Shown: piece by piece, positions 1 to 10,895 of the stretch | Layout: each line of letters starts with the position of its first letter | How positions within the stretch are numbered: position 1 is the first letter of the stretch | From: Corynebacterium afermentans subsp. afermentans | GTDB taxonomy: Bacteria; Actinomycetota; Actinomycetes; Mycobacteriales; Mycobacteriaceae | Assembly (NCBI RefSeq): GCF_030408355.1 | Contig: NZ_CP046606.1 | Span: forward strand, 496,001 to 560,000 | Length of the DNA: 64,000 bases | Reading direction: 5' to 3' | The notes under the pieces: generated by a model | Seen by the model: only the letters and a program-made list of their open reading frames with translations | Told to the model about the DNA's origin: nothing | Database searches by the model: none | Made by a program: the position numbers and the translations under genes

Positions 1-1603
1 TCGGTGCGGTCAGGGTGTCTGCGCTGGCTGCGCCAATGCCGGAACCCTTGCCTCCCGATCCACCGCTACGGGAGCGGCGCTTGCGGTCGCGGCGAGTCAA
101 AGCAGAGGCTCCGAGAAGCAACGTCTCCGGCAGAGTGATCTCGATCGATCGGCCGTTGACCCCGACGGAGACGGTGCGGCGTCGCACCTCATCCTGGTCA
201 CTGTCTTCGCCAGCGCCGTCGGACTCGTAGGGCGCGACGTCCGGGTCCCATTCCTCTTCGATCCAGCGGGTGTATACGGCGAATTGGGAGGCGTCGCCGG
301 TGAAGGCGTCGTCGTCAAGCATGCGCTGATGGAAGGGGATGATGGTCGGCATGCCTTCGACCCGGAATTCGGCGAGGGCGCGCTTGGCGCGGGTGATGGC
401 CTGGTCGCGTGTTTCGCCGCGAACGATGAGTTTGGCCAACATCGAGTCGAACTGGCCGCCGATGGTGGAGCCTGCGCGGATGCCGGAGTCGACGCGCACG
501 CCGGGGCCTGCGGGTTCGATGTAGGCGGTGGCGGTGCCGGGCATGGGCATGAAGTTGGTGCCAGCGTCTTCGGCGGTGATGCGGAACTCGAAGGCGTGGC
601 CGGTGGGCTCCAGATCGGCGTCGAAACGCAGCGGCTCGCCGGCGGCGATGCGGAACTGCTCGATGACAAGATCCACGCCGGTGGTTTCTTCGGTGACGGG
701 GTGCTCGACCTGGAGGCGGGTGTTGACCTCAAGGAAGGAGATCAGCCCGTCAGCTCCGACGAGATACTCCACGGTGCCAACGCCCACGTAGCCTGCTTGC
801 TTCGCAATCGCTTTAGCGGACTCGTGGATGCGTTCGCGCTGCTCGTCGGTGAGATATGGGGCGGGGGCTTCCTCGATGAGCTTTTGGAACCTGCGCTGCA
901 CGGAGCAGTCGCGGGTGCCAGCGACGATGACGTTGCCGTGCGTATCCGCCAGCACCTGTGCTTCAACGTGGCGGGCGCGGTCGAGGTAGCGCTCCACGAA
1001 GCACTCGCCACGGCCGAACGCTGCTTTGGCTTCGCGGGTGGCGGACTCGAACAGTTCGCGGATCTCGCCACGCGTGCGGGCGACCTTCATACCGCGGCCG
1101 CCACCACCGTACGCCGCCTTGATAGCCACCGGTAGACCGTGGTTGTCGGCGAATGCGACCACATCGTCGGCGCTGTCTACCGGGTCCTTTGTGCCCGGCA
1201 CCAGTGGGGCGTCGACCTCTTCAGCGATGCGTCGGGCAGTGACCTTGTCGCCAAGCGCGTCGATGGCCCGCGGCGGCGGTCCGATCCAGGTCAGCCCCTC
1301 GTCGATGACGCGCCGGGCGAACTCGGCGTTTTCCGCCAAAAAGCCGTAGCCGGGGTGGACGGCGTCCGCACCGCTGTCGCGGCAAGCCTTGAGCACTATG
1401 TCGATATCCAGATAGCTTTGCGACGACGTCTCGCCACCGATCCCAATCGCCTCATCCGCCATTTCGGTATACGGCGCGTCCTTGTCGGGGTCGGCGTAGA
1501 TCGCCACGGAGGCAAGGCCTGCGTCGCGGGCTGCGCGGATGATACGGACCGCGATCTCGCTGCGGTTGGCGACGAGGACCTTGCGGAACGGAAAGTCATG
1601 CAT
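1..1603 (-). CDS. Acyl-CoA carboxylase alpha subunit, biotin carboxylase part (second, FAS-linked copy; cut by window edge)
   Basis: This gene encodes the ATP-dependent biotin carboxylase of an acetyl/propionyl-CoA carboxylase. About 534 codons are visible and the frame stays open to base 1, so the biotin carrier domain lies outside the window. Translating the minus strand from the ATG at 1603 gives an N-terminal [16 protein letters not shown] block, the glycine-rich ATP loop GGGGRGMK near residue 165, then [14 protein letters not shown], all standard biotin carboxylase signatures. The ANRGE glycine of the paralogue at 33459-35237 is serine here. An AAAGGA ribosome site lies about 8 nt before the start. 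It is the last visible gene of the accD1-fas-accE-like operon. The tail ahead of the missing biotin domain is rich in Gly, Ser and Arg. Identification is firm; substrate preference is not visible. Confidence 0.9.
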   Translation of the reverse strand, partial: MHDFPFRKVLVANRSEIAVRIIRAARDAGLASVAIYADPDKDAPYTEMADEAIGIGGETSSQSYLDIDIVLKACRDSGADAVHPGYGFLAENAEFARRVIDEGLTWIGPPPRAIDALGDKVTARRIAEEVDAPLVPGTKDPVDSADDVVAFADNHGLPVAIKAAYGGGGRGMKVARTRGEIRELFESATREAKAAFGRGECFVERYLDRARHVEAQVLADTHGNVIVAGTRDCSVQRRFQKLIEEAPAPYLTDEQRERIHESAKAIAKQAGYVGVGTVEYLVGADGLISFLEVNTRLQVEHPVTEETTGVDLVIEQFRIAAGEPLRFDADLEPTGHAFEFRITAEDAGTNFMPMPGTATAYIEPAGPGVRVDSGIRAGSTIGGQFDSMLAKLIVRGETRDQAITRAKRALAEFRVEGMPTIIPFHQRMLDDDAFTGDASQFAVYTRWIEEEWDPDVAPYESDGAGEDSDQDEVRRRTVSVGVNGRSIEITLPETLLLGASALTRRDRKRRSRSGGSGGKGSGIGAASADTLTAP

Positions 1604-1617
1604 ATGTGCGGTCCTTT

Positions 1618-1812
1618 CTAGAAGTATGTGACGTTGCCGATGGTTTGCTGGCCGAACGCATCGCCGAACACGTTGTCTTCGTAGGCAGCACTGGCGCCGG
1701 CCTCAGTAGCGGAGGTGGCCTGCCAGGTTTGGGCCTCGGCGAGCACGGTGGTCAGTGCTGCCAGTTCGTCGTGGGACAGCGACGTGTCGTCGGTACGAAA
1801 CAGTGGTGTCAT
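1618..1812 (-). CDS. AccE-like small carboxylase epsilon subunit (second copy)
   Basis: This 64-residue protein resembles the AccE encoded at 42613-42798. Both share a helix with the pattern LAALxxVLxxxQ and end in an aromatic tail (VTYF here, AAYF there). AccE subunits in actinobacteria are tiny proteins that help assemble alpha and beta subunits of acyl-CoA carboxylases. The gene sits between fas and the biotin carboxylase gene, with AAGGAG before its ATG, and it is 11 nt from the stop of fas. Its place makes a role in the carboxylase feeding Fas likely. The assignment rests on weak, short similarity plus context, so function is inferred. Confidence 0.65.
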   Translation of the reverse strand: MTPLFRTDDTSLSHDELAALTTVLAEAQTWQATSATEAGASAAYEDNVFGDAFGQQTIGNVTYF

Positions 1813-1823
1813 GGTGTCTCTCC

Positions 1824-4800
1824 TTAAACGGTCGGGTACGTGCCGTCGGCGTTGAGACGGGCATCGGGGTTGAGCAGGAGTGCGATCTCGTCGGCGTGGT
1901 CGTCGATACCAGCGAAGCGGCGGTTCTCCACCTGGGTGAAGAGGTCGGCGCGGCCGATCATCCCGGCCTCGAGTCGGCTTGCGCCCTGGGCGAGGCGTTC
2001 GGTGGCGCGCTCACGCCAGGCGTCGGCGTCACGGCCATCGCGTGTCAGTGCGGCTTCGAACACACCCGGGTGGCCCAGCACGACGAGCGCGCCGACGTGG
2101 CCGAAACCGAGCGAGGTCAGGGCCGCCGCCTTCACGTTGCCGGCTCCGAGAGCGAGCGGGGAGCGCAGCCACACCAGGTTGGTTGCCTTCGACTCGATGA
2201 GCGGGTCGACGCAGTCCAGCGAGGCGTTCGGCGGGAGGCCGCCGGTTGCCAGGACGTCGATAAGCCCGCCGGTCTGCAGCAGCGCCGCACCTGCCTTGGA
2301 GTGACCGGTGAGGGTCTTCTGCGAGATGACGTACATCGGTGCATCCGGGTGGCGGCCAACGGCCGGCCACAGCACGGAGTGCAGTTCGGATTCGTTCGGA
2401 TCGTTGGCGTTGGTGGAGGTGTCGTGCTTGGACAAGACGGTGACGTCGTCAGGCGTCAGCCCCAGCGAGGACAGGGAACGGGCGAGAGGCGAGTCGGTAC
2501 CGCCGCAGGCCGCCGCCAGCACGCCGAGGCCTGGTGCCGGGATGGAGGTGTGTGCGCCGTCGCCGAAGCTGGAGGCGTACGCGACCACTGCCAGCACCGG
2601 CAGGCCGAGCTCGGCGGCGAGGGTGCCGCGGGCGAGCAGGACCGTGCCGCCGCCTTCGGCTTCGAGGAAGCCGCCGCGTCGACGGTCGTTGGCGCGTGAG
2701 ATGAAGCGGCCGTCGATACCTTGTGCCGTCATCTTGGCGGTTTCGGCGGTGGCGTTCATGTCGCCGAAGCCCTGGAGGGATTCGACCTGGACGTCGTCGA
2801 TACCACCGGCGACGACAAAGTCGGCCTTGCCCAGCGCAATCTTGTCCACCGCTTCTTCGATGCTGACTGCGGCGGTGGCGCACGCGCCGACCGGGTGGAT
2901 CATGGAGCCGTAGCCGCCGACAAGCGCCTGCATGGTGTGGGCGGCCACCACGTTGGGTAGCGCTTCCTGCAGGATGTCAGTCTGGCGTTCCTCGCCGATG
3001 AAGCGGGAGACGAACACCTTGTGCAGCGATTCCATGCCGCCAATACCGGTGCCTTGGGTGGTGGCGATGAAGGACGGGTGGACCTTCTGCATGAGCTCTG
3101 CCGGAGTGAAGCCGGCGTTGATGAACGCGTCGACGGCGGTGACCAGGTTCCAGGCGGCCATGCGGTCCATGCCGTCGGCCATCTGGGCGGGGATGCCCCA
3201 CTTGGTCGGGTCGAACCCGTCCGGCATCTGGCCAGCGACGGTGCGCGACAAGGTGGCCTTCTTCGGCACGTGTGCCAGGGCACCGGCGTGGCGGGTCACG
3301 CTCCATTCGCCGTCGATCTGGCGGATAGTGGTCTTCTCACCGTCGGCTTCCACGTATGCAAGTGCTTCTTCTTCCGTGGTCACGGTAAACGTGATGTCGC
3401 GGTCGAGGTAGACCTGCTCAAGGTCGATGGAGCCTTGGTCGGTGAGGAAGTACTTGTCCGTCAGCGTGCGGATGCCGCTGCGTGCGATGACGTCGTCGCG
3501 GAAGCGCTCGTAGATGTCCTCTTCGGCAACCTCCGCGCCATCTTCGTCGTACCAGGCCGGGTTCGGGTCTTCGGACCAGGTGATCAGGCCCATCATCCAC
3601 GCCAGTTCGAGGACGCCGGCTGCAGTGAGGTCGACCTCGCCGGTGCGCGCGATGCCGTATTCGGCTTCGCGGCGGGTGCGCCCGGAGCCCCAGCTGGATA
3701 CTTCGCCGATGCCGACGACAACCACCATGTCGTCCAGCGAGCAGGTGACATCGCCCACGCTCGCCGGTGTGGGTTGGCGCGGGGTAGTGACGTTTGGCAG
3801 TGCGCGCACCGTGGTGCCATTGCTTGTCGACGACTCCGTGCCCGCCACATCAACACGTGCATTACGCGCCAGATCGGCGATGGACACGCCTGCGTCCTCG
3901 AGCCCGCCAGTGAGGTCGAGATCCAGCGGGGACTGCTTCGCCTGCTCACGGGATTCCTCGGTGACCAGGCCGAGCAGCTGCGTGGAGATCTCCTCCGGGC
4001 TCCACACGTGAATACCTGCGGCCTGTGCCGCCGGGACGAGGCCGTCGTTGCCGCCCATCAGGTGCGTGCCGGCAACCCAGCCGATGCGGGCCTGCGCCAG
4101 GGTGACACCTTCCGGCCAGCCGGTTTCCGCAGACCACTTGTTCACAATCGCGTCGAAGGCTGCCTTGACCTCGCCGTAGGCGCCGTCGCCACCGAACGTG
4201 CCGCGGTTCGGCGAGCCCGGCAGAACGATGTGAGCGCGCTCGGCTGGGAAGTTATCGCCGCGCTGCGCCAGGTCGGACAGGCCGGCAATGGTGCGTTCGA
4301 CCGACCACAGCAGCAGGCGGGCCTGCGTTTCGGCGTTGCCACCGACCTCTGCGAGCGAGCCGGACACAGGAGGTGCGGCGAACGGGAAGGCAAGCGTCGG
4401 GGTGAGTGCCGGTTTGATGATCTTGACGTCCTTGCCGACGGTTTCCTTCTGCTCGGACTCGATCCAGCCGATGAGTGCATCGATGTCGCGGTAGGACGAC
4501 AGGTTCGTCGGCACCAGCCACAGGCGCGCGCCCACGGAAGCGTGCTCGGCGAAGAGGGTGCGGGCGAATTCCTTGCGCGCCTGGCTGACGTTGGATGCGG
4601 TCATGATGACCGTCGCACCGCCTGCGAGCAGGCGTTCCACCACTGCGGTGGCGATGGAACCCGGCGCGGCTCCGGTGACTAAGGCGACGTCGTCTGCGTA
4701 CGGCTCGTTCGCGTCGGCGGTGGCGGCTGCTGCGATCTCGCCGAGTACGTTGCGACGATCACCTTCCACGCGCTTGGCGTACCACTCGGCCTGCTTTGCC

Positions 4801-7800
4801 ACGGTGGAGCCGGTGCCAGCGAAGCGCTGTGGTGCGAGGTCGATCTCGCCGAGAGCGACGCGTGCGAGGTCTTCGCGGGCTTGGGCCCAGCGGTCGTCGA
4901 AAAGCACTGCTTTGCGCTCGTCGAAGACTGGGGTGACCTGCTTGACCCAGCCGGAGCCGAGTTCTGCCTCGATCGTTTCCACGATCGTGGTGTCCGGTGC
5001 GGGGATTTCCGCGACCTCTTCTTCGATGCCGAGCTTGTTTAGCAGCGTGCGGGCGGTGGCCACCAGGGTGTCGGTGACTTCGTCCTTGTAGGCGTCGAGT
5101 GCAGCCGAATCCACCACGCCGCCGCCGGAGGAACCGCCGCTGGTGGCCTGGGAGACTGCAACGCCGTAGCGTGCGGCGACGTTTTGTACCGCCTGGTCGA
5201 TCAGTGCGGTGATCTCCGCCTTGGTCGTGGCCGGCGGCAGGCTGTTGAGCGAACCGCCACGCACCGATTCCTCAGTGCGGCTGCCCAACAAGATCTCAGC
5301 TTCGACGTGCGCGGTCCAGGTTGTGGGCAGGCCCCACGCGGCCGCGAGGTGCTCGCCGACAAACGCCGGCTTCAGGCCTGCGCTGCCGAAGAGTTGGCGC
5401 AGGCGGGTGCCCACGGCCTCGGACAGGACAGCGCCGAACGGGGTGTAGCCCGGTGCGGCGGTGTTCACGCGCGTGTTCAGCGTAGCCACGTCGGCCTCCG
5501 CTGCGCCGTCGATGGCAGGCACGCCGAGCTCGGCGGACATGTCCATGAGCAGCTGGTTGCGTCGCGACGACACCCCGCCGGTGAGCTCCTCAATCGTGTC
5601 CGAATCGTTGATCTGCTCGGGACGGATCTTGTTCTGCAGCGCGAACAGGACGGTGATCGCATCGGCTGCGGTGAAGGGAAGGTCGGACACGGGCGCGCCG
5701 GATGCCGGTGCAGCCGGTGCAGCCGGTGCTGGCTCTGCCGGTGCTGACTCTGCTGGTGCGGCGGGTGCTGCCTCGGCTGCCGGTTGTGGGGCGGATTCGG
5801 TCGCTGGGGTCGAGTCGGCTTCTGTGTCGGCCGGGGCGTCGTCGACAAGCACGGGCTCCGGCGCAGCAACCACGTCGTTGAGCATGACGATGTCCTGGCT
5901 TGCCTCAACGTTGAAAACCGGCACGTGAATGCCGATGACATCCATCTCGCGCTTTGCCAGGTTGGTCAGCGTCGGTGAAGAGGCAAGGCCGACCTCGATG
6001 ACCTGGTCGACGCGACCAAGCAGGTAGTCCTGGGTTTCAATCCAGCGCACAGGGGAGGCGAACTGCCACGCCAACAACTCGATGAGCAGCGTGCGCGCGA
6101 GCGCGTTGCGGTCGGTGTTCTCCGGCGTCATGCCCTTGAGGCGCTCGGAGGGGACCTCGTCGGTGACGGCGTTGATGAACTCTTGCGTCAGCGCAAACGG
6201 CTTGGCCACCAAGTTCGGAATGTAGCGGTCCACCAGCGTGTCCACGTCGATGATTTCCGGCATGTGCTCGTCGAGCTTTTCGGCGAAGTCTGCAACACCC
6301 TCGCGCAGCACGCGTGAGTGGAACGGAACGTCCACGCCCGGAACCGTGACGTAGGCGCGTGGATTAACCGAGTTAGCCTTGCGCTCCAGGGCGGCAAGGC
6401 CGCGCTTCGTGCCAGCCACGGAGTACTGCTGGCCCTTGATGTTGTAGTTGACAATCTCCAAGAACTCGCCGGAATCCTGCGCAACACCAGCGACGTACGC
6501 TTCGACCTCTTCCGGGCCGACACGGATCATGTTCGGGCGCAGCGCGCCCATGCCGTAGTCGGAGTTGCCCTCCGCATCGCGTGGCACCAGGGAACCCATG
6601 GCGGAGCCACGCGAGTACACGATGTCGATGACCGCTTCCAGGTCAAAGATGTTGCCCAGGGCTGCAAGCGCGGTGTATTCACCGAGCGAGTGGCCCGCAA
6701 AGTACGCACCGGAGGCCAACGTGTTGGCCTCGTTCAGTCGCTGCGTCTGCGCGTAGGCGACAACGGCCATGGCCACCTGCGTGAACTGGGTCAGGTGCAG
6801 GACGCCATCCGGGTGTTTGAACTCCAGACCGCGGATGACCAGGCGCGACGGGTTGTCCTCCACAATGCGCTGGATGGAGAACCCGTGGGTCTCACGCGTG
6901 TGGCGGTCAGCGCGGCGCCACACGTCGCGCGCGGCAGCGGAAGCAGCACGGTCGCCGTTGCCCATGCCCTGGGTTTGAATGCCCTGGCCGGGGTAGACGT
7001 AGGCGGTGCGCGGTTGGGCCAGAAGCGCCTGACCACGGGAGACGACGTCGCCGGCGATGCGGCAGGTCACCTCAAGGGCCTGCTGGATGCCGACGCGGCC
7101 GACGCGCTCGACGGTGATCTCTACATCGTCGTCAAGCTGCACCATGCCGTACATGGAGTAGGTCCAGCCGATGACCTGGCCGTGGCCAGCAGCCAGGTGC
7201 TGTGCGGTGGCGGATAGCCACATGCCGTGCACCAGCGGCGCATCCAGGTTGACCAGGGCTGCTGCGTTGGCGGAGGTGTGAATCGGGTTGTAGTCGCCGG
7301 AGACCAGAGCAAACGGGGTCATGTCCGACGGTGCGCGCACCACGGTGCGGTCCACGAACGAACGCAGGGTCGGCTCAACCTGCTCGCTTGCTGCGCCACC
7401 ACCATAGGCCGGTGCCGGGACTGGTGTTGCAGTACCGGTGGCGCGACCACGGATGGCAAAGCGCTGCATCTGGGTTGCCACAACCTCGTCGCCGGAGCGC
7501 AGCTCCAACTCGACGGTGACAATACGGCCAGAGGTGGACTCAGCGATCGAGGTGCACTTGGAGGTCACGTCGATGCGCCGGCCATCTGCAAGCTCGGTAA
7601 GCGGGACGCGCAGGTCGATGACGTGATCCAGGTGGACGGCGTTGAGCAGGCCTTCGATCACCGGCGTGCCGTCAGCCAACTTGCCGGAGCCCAGCGCTGC
7701 GTAGATCGCCGGCCAGCAGGGGCCAACCAGCACGTCTGGCGTGCCCACCACAGCGTTGTCGGCCACAGCGCCGCCGGTGACCGCGGAGTGCGATGCCAAG

Positions 7801-10800
7801 AGGGAAGCGGGCAGCGTAAACGACGAGCGCGCCACACCAAACGGCGCGTCCTCGGTCGGTGCCTCGATCTGCGGGATCTCAGTAATCGTGTCGCCGGCCT
7901 CGCTGACCGAACCGACACCAGCCAGGCCAGACAGCAGCTCGAAGACGCTGTCAGACAGGCGATCGCCGTCCACAATCGGGGAGGCACCCGTGCCTGCACC
8001 GGCAGGGATCTCGACCGGGATGTTCACCTCACGCACGTAGAACGGACGCTGGTCGTCCTGCAGGTGGTCCCACGCGGAATCAGCGTGGATTCGGATCGTC
8101 CACTCGCGCTCACCAGCCGCGTTGGTGGTTGCCCCCACGTCGAAGGCGTCCTCGTCCAGCGCGTATGCAGGGTTGGCCATCAGGTGGCCGTGCCACACCA
8201 AGGTCGGGCAGGAGCGCAGATACGCGGCCTCGTCGGCGGCGTCGCTGCGTCGAGCGAAGCGGGATTCAGCGGTGGCGCCGTCGTCGATAAGCATCTGCGT
8301 CGCGGCATCCTCAAAACGTGCCAGCAACTGCGCAACCGGCTCGTTCTTGCGCGTAATACCAGCAACCGCAACCGGGCCCGGGATAATGCGCACCTGGTCA
8401 GCGGTGTAGCGCTCATCCTGTGCCTGCCACAAGGTGTCCTTGCCAAACCAGGACTTCAGATCCGCATCAAGTGCTGGCACCCACGGCATCGGCTTCGGGT
8501 AGGCATAGTGCAGACCGATCCACCACGCCGCATCGCGCGGGGAAACCACGACCTCGCGCGCCTGCGGGTAGTGCTGTAGCAAGGTGCTGAGACCATCGCG
8601 CGGGGAGATCTCGACATCGTCGGGGAAGAGGGTCGGGATCTCGCCGTGGTCGGCCTCGTTCAGACGTGCCTCGATGCGCTGGAGCAACGCAACAAAGCGC
8701 GCGTTCCAGGTCTGGTCGATAAACGGATCGGCGAGCTCGATGAAGCGCTCGACCCACTCGGCGTACGTCATCGTCTCCACGTCGCCGAAGTACGGCTTCG
8801 CCGTCTTCGACAGTGCCTCGATGATCTCCTCACGGTGCGCCGGGTACTCCTCAATATCCAACGAGGCGATGAACCGTGCCGCCTTGGCAAAGGAGTTGTC
8901 CAGGTCGTGCAAGTCCGCCAGCAGGTGCGATTGCGACGACGCCACACCCGCCACGCCGCGACCGCGGCCGACCCAACCGCCGTTGTTCTCCGGCGGCAGG
9001 CCAGGTGTGTCCACGAGCAGCTGCTTGACCGAATCCGTGGCCTTCGCCTCCTTCGTGGCCATAGCCACGGTGCCGACGAACACTCCATCCACCGGCATCG
9101 CAGGCAAACCGAACTTCTCAGACCAACGGCCCGTAATCAGCTCCGCGGCACGCTCTGGCGAGTACACGCCACCGCCGACGGTGAGCACCGCGTTGTCGTA
9201 CGCGCGGATCTCGGGGTAGGTCTCCAACAGCATGTCCTCCAGATCAACCCAGGAGTGGTGGCCGCCAGCGTGGCCGTCCTCCACCATCAAGATGACCTGG
9301 TCGTCCGGGTTCGCCGCAGCGATTGCGAGCGCGTTGCGGATCTGCTGCGTTGTACCGGGCTTGAGCGCAATGTAAGGGAAGCCATCCTGGTGCAGCTGCG
9401 CGAACAGCTCTGTGGCCTCGTCGACGTCCGGAATGCCCGCGGAGATACACACGCCGTTAAACGGAGCACCAGCAGCGCGGGCCTTTGGCACCATGCGCGT
9501 TTGACCGAATTGCAGGTTCCACAGGAAGCGGTCGAAGAACATGGTGTTGAACTGCGCGGTGCGACCAGGCTGCAAAAACGCCTTGAGGTTGGCGGTGTGC
9601 TTGCCAAACTCCTCCTCGGAGTACATGCCGCCACCGGCAAGTTCCGCCCAGTAGCCGGCGTTGGCAGCGGCGGCGACAATCTCGCCGTCCGCGGACGTTG
9701 GGGTCATGCCACCCAGGATGATTGGGGACAGACCAGTTAGCGACGAGAACTTCGTCTGCGTGTACGTCTTGCCATCCGGCAGCGCGATCACTCGTGGTGC
9801 GTAGGCCGAGTAGTCCACGCCCTGCGGCAACTCAGCGCCCGGGCGTGCAAGCTCGTCGCGCTTCGCGGCGGTGGACGCGTCCAACACAGCGACGCCGGAG
9901 CCGTTGGCCAAGTTGGTCGCAATCGTCGCCGTAGCCGTATCAAACGTGAAAATGTGGCTCGCGCCCTGGGCAATCAGGTCGCGCACGGTTTCGGTGAAGT
10001 CGAACCGGTCCACCAAAATCGATTGCGCCAGTTCACGGGGAGTGGTGGTTTCAAAGGTGATGCCGCATGCGTCCGCCCACTGCTGCGCCAACTCCACACC
10101 GGGGGCGTTCGTATCCACGTGGAAGAGGTACGCAACATCAAGCGAGTCGAACACCGGCGTGATTTCGGATCCGCCGTACTCCACTTCCAACTTGGCGTTG
10201 TAGTTGCTCGCAGCCGCTTCGATGTCCTTGCGTGCCTGCGCGAGCGCCTCCGGGCTGCCAGACAGCACCACGTGGCGGTGCCCATTGATCACGCTGATAG
10301 GAGCCGCTTGCGTATCGACGACAAACTCACCGACCTGCTCAGGCGTCAGCCCACGAACCGAAAGCATCCGGCTGCGCGAGTCGGCGCCACCGTACACGTT
10401 GGTTGCGGCAGCACCCATGATGAAGGCGAACGCAAGAGCTTTCTCCGCAGCCTGTGGGCCGTTGGCGCGATTGAGCGCGGCGGCACCCAAGATGCCCTGG
10501 GAGTGTCCAGCGAACAGTGCGTCGGTGGTGTCGAGCCCGAGCTGCTCGAGATCTTCCGCGGCAACAATCTGCGACAGCAGAATCGCCGGTGCACTGACCG
10601 CGGGCAGGGCGTCGATCGCCTCGTGCGAGGTGTCCGCATCCATCGCGTCGCGAATACGCTGCACAACTCCTGGCACGACAGAGGCCAACGGGCGGGCAAC
10701 AGCGGCGGTGAGGGACTGGGCGTCGTTAAGAAGCTGCTCCATGCGGATACGTGCCACAGGAGTCGCGGCAGCATCAGCGAGCGCCTGCTGCCAGGAAGAA

Positions 10801-10859
10801 CCCTGCCCCGGGAACAGGATTGCGGGACGCTTCAGGGAAGAAAAAGAGGTGGAATTCAT
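1824..10859 (-). CDS. fas: Type I fatty acid synthase
   Basis: A 3011-residue multifunctional enzyme that builds acyl-CoA from acetyl-CoA and malonyl-CoA in the cytoplasm, supplying membrane lipids and the mycolate precursors. Visible domains in order: acetyl transferase (GHSQG, Ser near 120), enoyl reductase (start near 380, LGGMTPTSADGE), MaoC-like dehydratase (HGMWLSA near 1212), malonyl/palmitoyl transferase (GHSLGEY near 1388), an Ala/Pro-rich linker, the acyl carrier domain (GGVSSRRNQ near 1763), ketoreductase (VTGAAPGS near 2060) and ketosynthase (GACATAAVS, Cys near 2659, followed by KTLTGHSKAG and FGHVGAL histidines). The length is close to known corynebacterial Fas proteins. It lies 36 nt after accD1 with an AAGGAC ribosome site, so it is co-transcribed with the carboxylase genes. 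The divergent acpS would attach phosphopantetheine to the carrier domain. Confidence 0.97.
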   Translation of the reverse strand: MNSTSFSSLKRPAILFPGQGSSWQQALADAAATPVARIRMEQLLNDAQSLTAAVARPLASVVPGVVQRIRDAMDADTSHEAIDALPAVSAPAILLSQIVAAEDLEQLGLDTTDALFAGHSQGILGAAALNRANGPQAAEKALAFAFIMGAAATNVYGGADSRSRMLSVRGLTPEQVGEFVVDTQAAPISVINGHRHVVLSGSPEALAQARKDIEAAASNYNAKLEVEYGGSEITPVFDSLDVAYLFHVDTNAPGVELAQQWADACGITFETTTPRELAQSILVDRFDFTETVRDLIAQGASHIFTFDTATATIATNLANGSGVAVLDASTAAKRDELARPGAELPQGVDYSAYAPRVIALPDGKTYTQTKFSSLTGLSPIILGGMTPTSADGEIVAAAANAGYWAELAGGGMYSEEEFGKHTANLKAFLQPGRTAQFNTMFFDRFLWNLQFGQTRMVPKARAAGAPFNGVCISAGIPDVDEATELFAQLHQDGFPYIALKPGTTQQIRNALAIAAANPDDQVILMVEDGHAGGHHSWVDLEDMLLETYPEIRAYDNAVLTVGGGVYSPERAAELITGRWSEKFGLPAMPVDGVFVGTVAMATKEAKATDSVKQLLVDTPGLPPENNGGWVGRGRGVAGVASSQSHLLADLHDLDNSFAKAARFIASLDIEEYPAHREEIIEALSKTAKPYFGDVETMTYAEWVERFIELADPFIDQTWNARFVALLQRIEARLNEADHGEIPTLFPDDVEISPRDGLSTLLQHYPQAREVVVSPRDAAWWIGLHYAYPKPMPWVPALDADLKSWFGKDTLWQAQDERYTADQVRIIPGPVAVAGITRKNEPVAQLLARFEDAATQMLIDDGATAESRFARRSDAADEAAYLRSCPTLVWHGHLMANPAYALDEDAFDVGATTNAAGEREWTIRIHADSAWDHLQDDQRPFYVREVNIPVEIPAGAGTGASPIVDGDRLSDSVFELLSGLAGVGSVSEAGDTITEIPQIEAPTEDAPFGVARSSFTLPASLLASHSAVTGGAVADNAVVGTPDVLVGPCWPAIYAALGSGKLADGTPVIEGLLNAVHLDHVIDLRVPLTELADGRRIDVTSKCTSIAESTSGRIVTVELELRSGDEVVATQMQRFAIRGRATGTATPVPAPAYGGGAASEQVEPTLRSFVDRTVVRAPSDMTPFALVSGDYNPIHTSANAAALVNLDAPLVHGMWLSATAQHLAAGHGQVIGWTYSMYGMVQLDDDVEITVERVGRVGIQQALEVTCRIAGDVVSRGQALLAQPRTAYVYPGQGIQTQGMGNGDRAASAAARDVWRRADRHTRETHGFSIQRIVEDNPSRLVIRGLEFKHPDGVLHLTQFTQVAMAVVAYAQTQRLNEANTLASGAYFAGHSLGEYTALAALGNIFDLEAVIDIVYSRGSAMGSLVPRDAEGNSDYGMGALRPNMIRVGPEEVEAYVAGVAQDSGEFLEIVNYNIKGQQYSVAGTKRGLAALERKANSVNPRAYVTVPGVDVPFHSRVLREGVADFAEKLDEHMPEIIDVDTLVDRYIPNLVAKPFALTQEFINAVTDEVPSERLKGMTPENTDRNALARTLLIELLAWQFASPVRWIETQDYLLGRVDQVIEVGLASSPTLTNLAKREMDVIGIHVPVFNVEASQDIVMLNDVVAAPEPVLVDDAPADTEADSTPATESAPQPAAEAAPAAPAESAPAEPAPAAPAAPASGAPVSDLPFTAADAITVLFALQNKIRPEQINDSDTIEELTGGVSSRRNQLLMDMSAELGVPAIDGAAEADVATLNTRVNTAAPGYTPFGAVLSEAVGTRLRQLFGSAGLKPAFVGEHLAAAWGLPTTWTAHVEAEILLGSRTEESVRGGSLNSLPPATTKAEITALIDQAVQNVAARYGVAVSQATSGGSSGGGVVDSAALDAYKDEVTDTLVATARTLLNKLGIEEEVAEIPAPDTTIVETIEAELGSGWVKQVTPVFDERKAVLFDDRWAQAREDLARVALGEIDLAPQRFAGTGSTVAKQAEWYAKRVEGDRRNVLGEIAAAATADANEPYADDVALVTGAAPGSIATAVVERLLAGGATVIMTASNVSQARKEFARTLFAEHASVGARLWLVPTNLSSYRDIDALIGWIESEQKETVGKDVKIIKPALTPTLAFPFAAPPVSGSLAEVGGNAETQARLLLWSVERTIAGLSDLAQRGDNFPAERAHIVLPGSPNRGTFGGDGAYGEVKAAFDAIVNKWSAETGWPEGVTLAQARIGWVAGTHLMGGNDGLVPAAQAAGIHVWSPEEISTQLLGLVTEESREQAKQSPLDLDLTGGLEDAGVSIADLARNARVDVAGTESSTSNGTTVRALPNVTTPRQPTPASVGDVTCSLDDMVVVVGIGEVSSWGSGRTRREAEYGIARTGEVDLTAAGVLELAWMMGLITWSEDPNPAWYDEDGAEVAEEDIYERFRDDVIARSGIRTLTDKYFLTDQGSIDLEQVYLDRDITFTVTTEEEALAYVEADGEKTTIRQIDGEWSVTRHAGALAHVPKKATLSRTVAGQMPDGFDPTKWGIPAQMADGMDRMAAWNLVTAVDAFINAGFTPAELMQKVHPSFIATTQGTGIGGMESLHKVFVSRFIGEERQTDILQEALPNVVAAHTMQALVGGYGSMIHPVGACATAAVSIEEAVDKIALGKADFVVAGGIDDVQVESLQGFGDMNATAETAKMTAQGIDGRFISRANDRRRGGFLEAEGGGTVLLARGTLAAELGLPVLAVVAYASSFGDGAHTSIPAPGLGVLAAACGGTDSPLARSLSSLGLTPDDVTVLSKHDTSTNANDPNESELHSVLWPAVGRHPDAPMYVISQKTLTGHSKAGAALLQTGGLIDVLATGGLPPNASLDCVDPLIESKATNLVWLRSPLALGAGNVKAAALTSLGFGHVGALVVLGHPGVFEAALTRDGRDADAWRERATERLAQGASRLEAGMIGRADLFTQVENRRFAGIDDHADEIALLLNPDARLNADGTYPTV

Positions 10860-10895
10860 AACAGTGTCCTTATGGTCCTTTGCATCGGAGCGGGA

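Noticed and set aside
284..1135. Long plus-strand open frame opposite the left-edge biotin carboxylase gene
   Set aside because: It is the complement-strand shadow of a recognised carboxylase; its translation has no family features and the frame owes its length to high GC.
3021..4682. 553-codon plus-strand open frame inside fas
   Set aside because: It overlaps the ketosynthase and ketoreductase coding strand; composition is that of a mirrored GC-rich gene.
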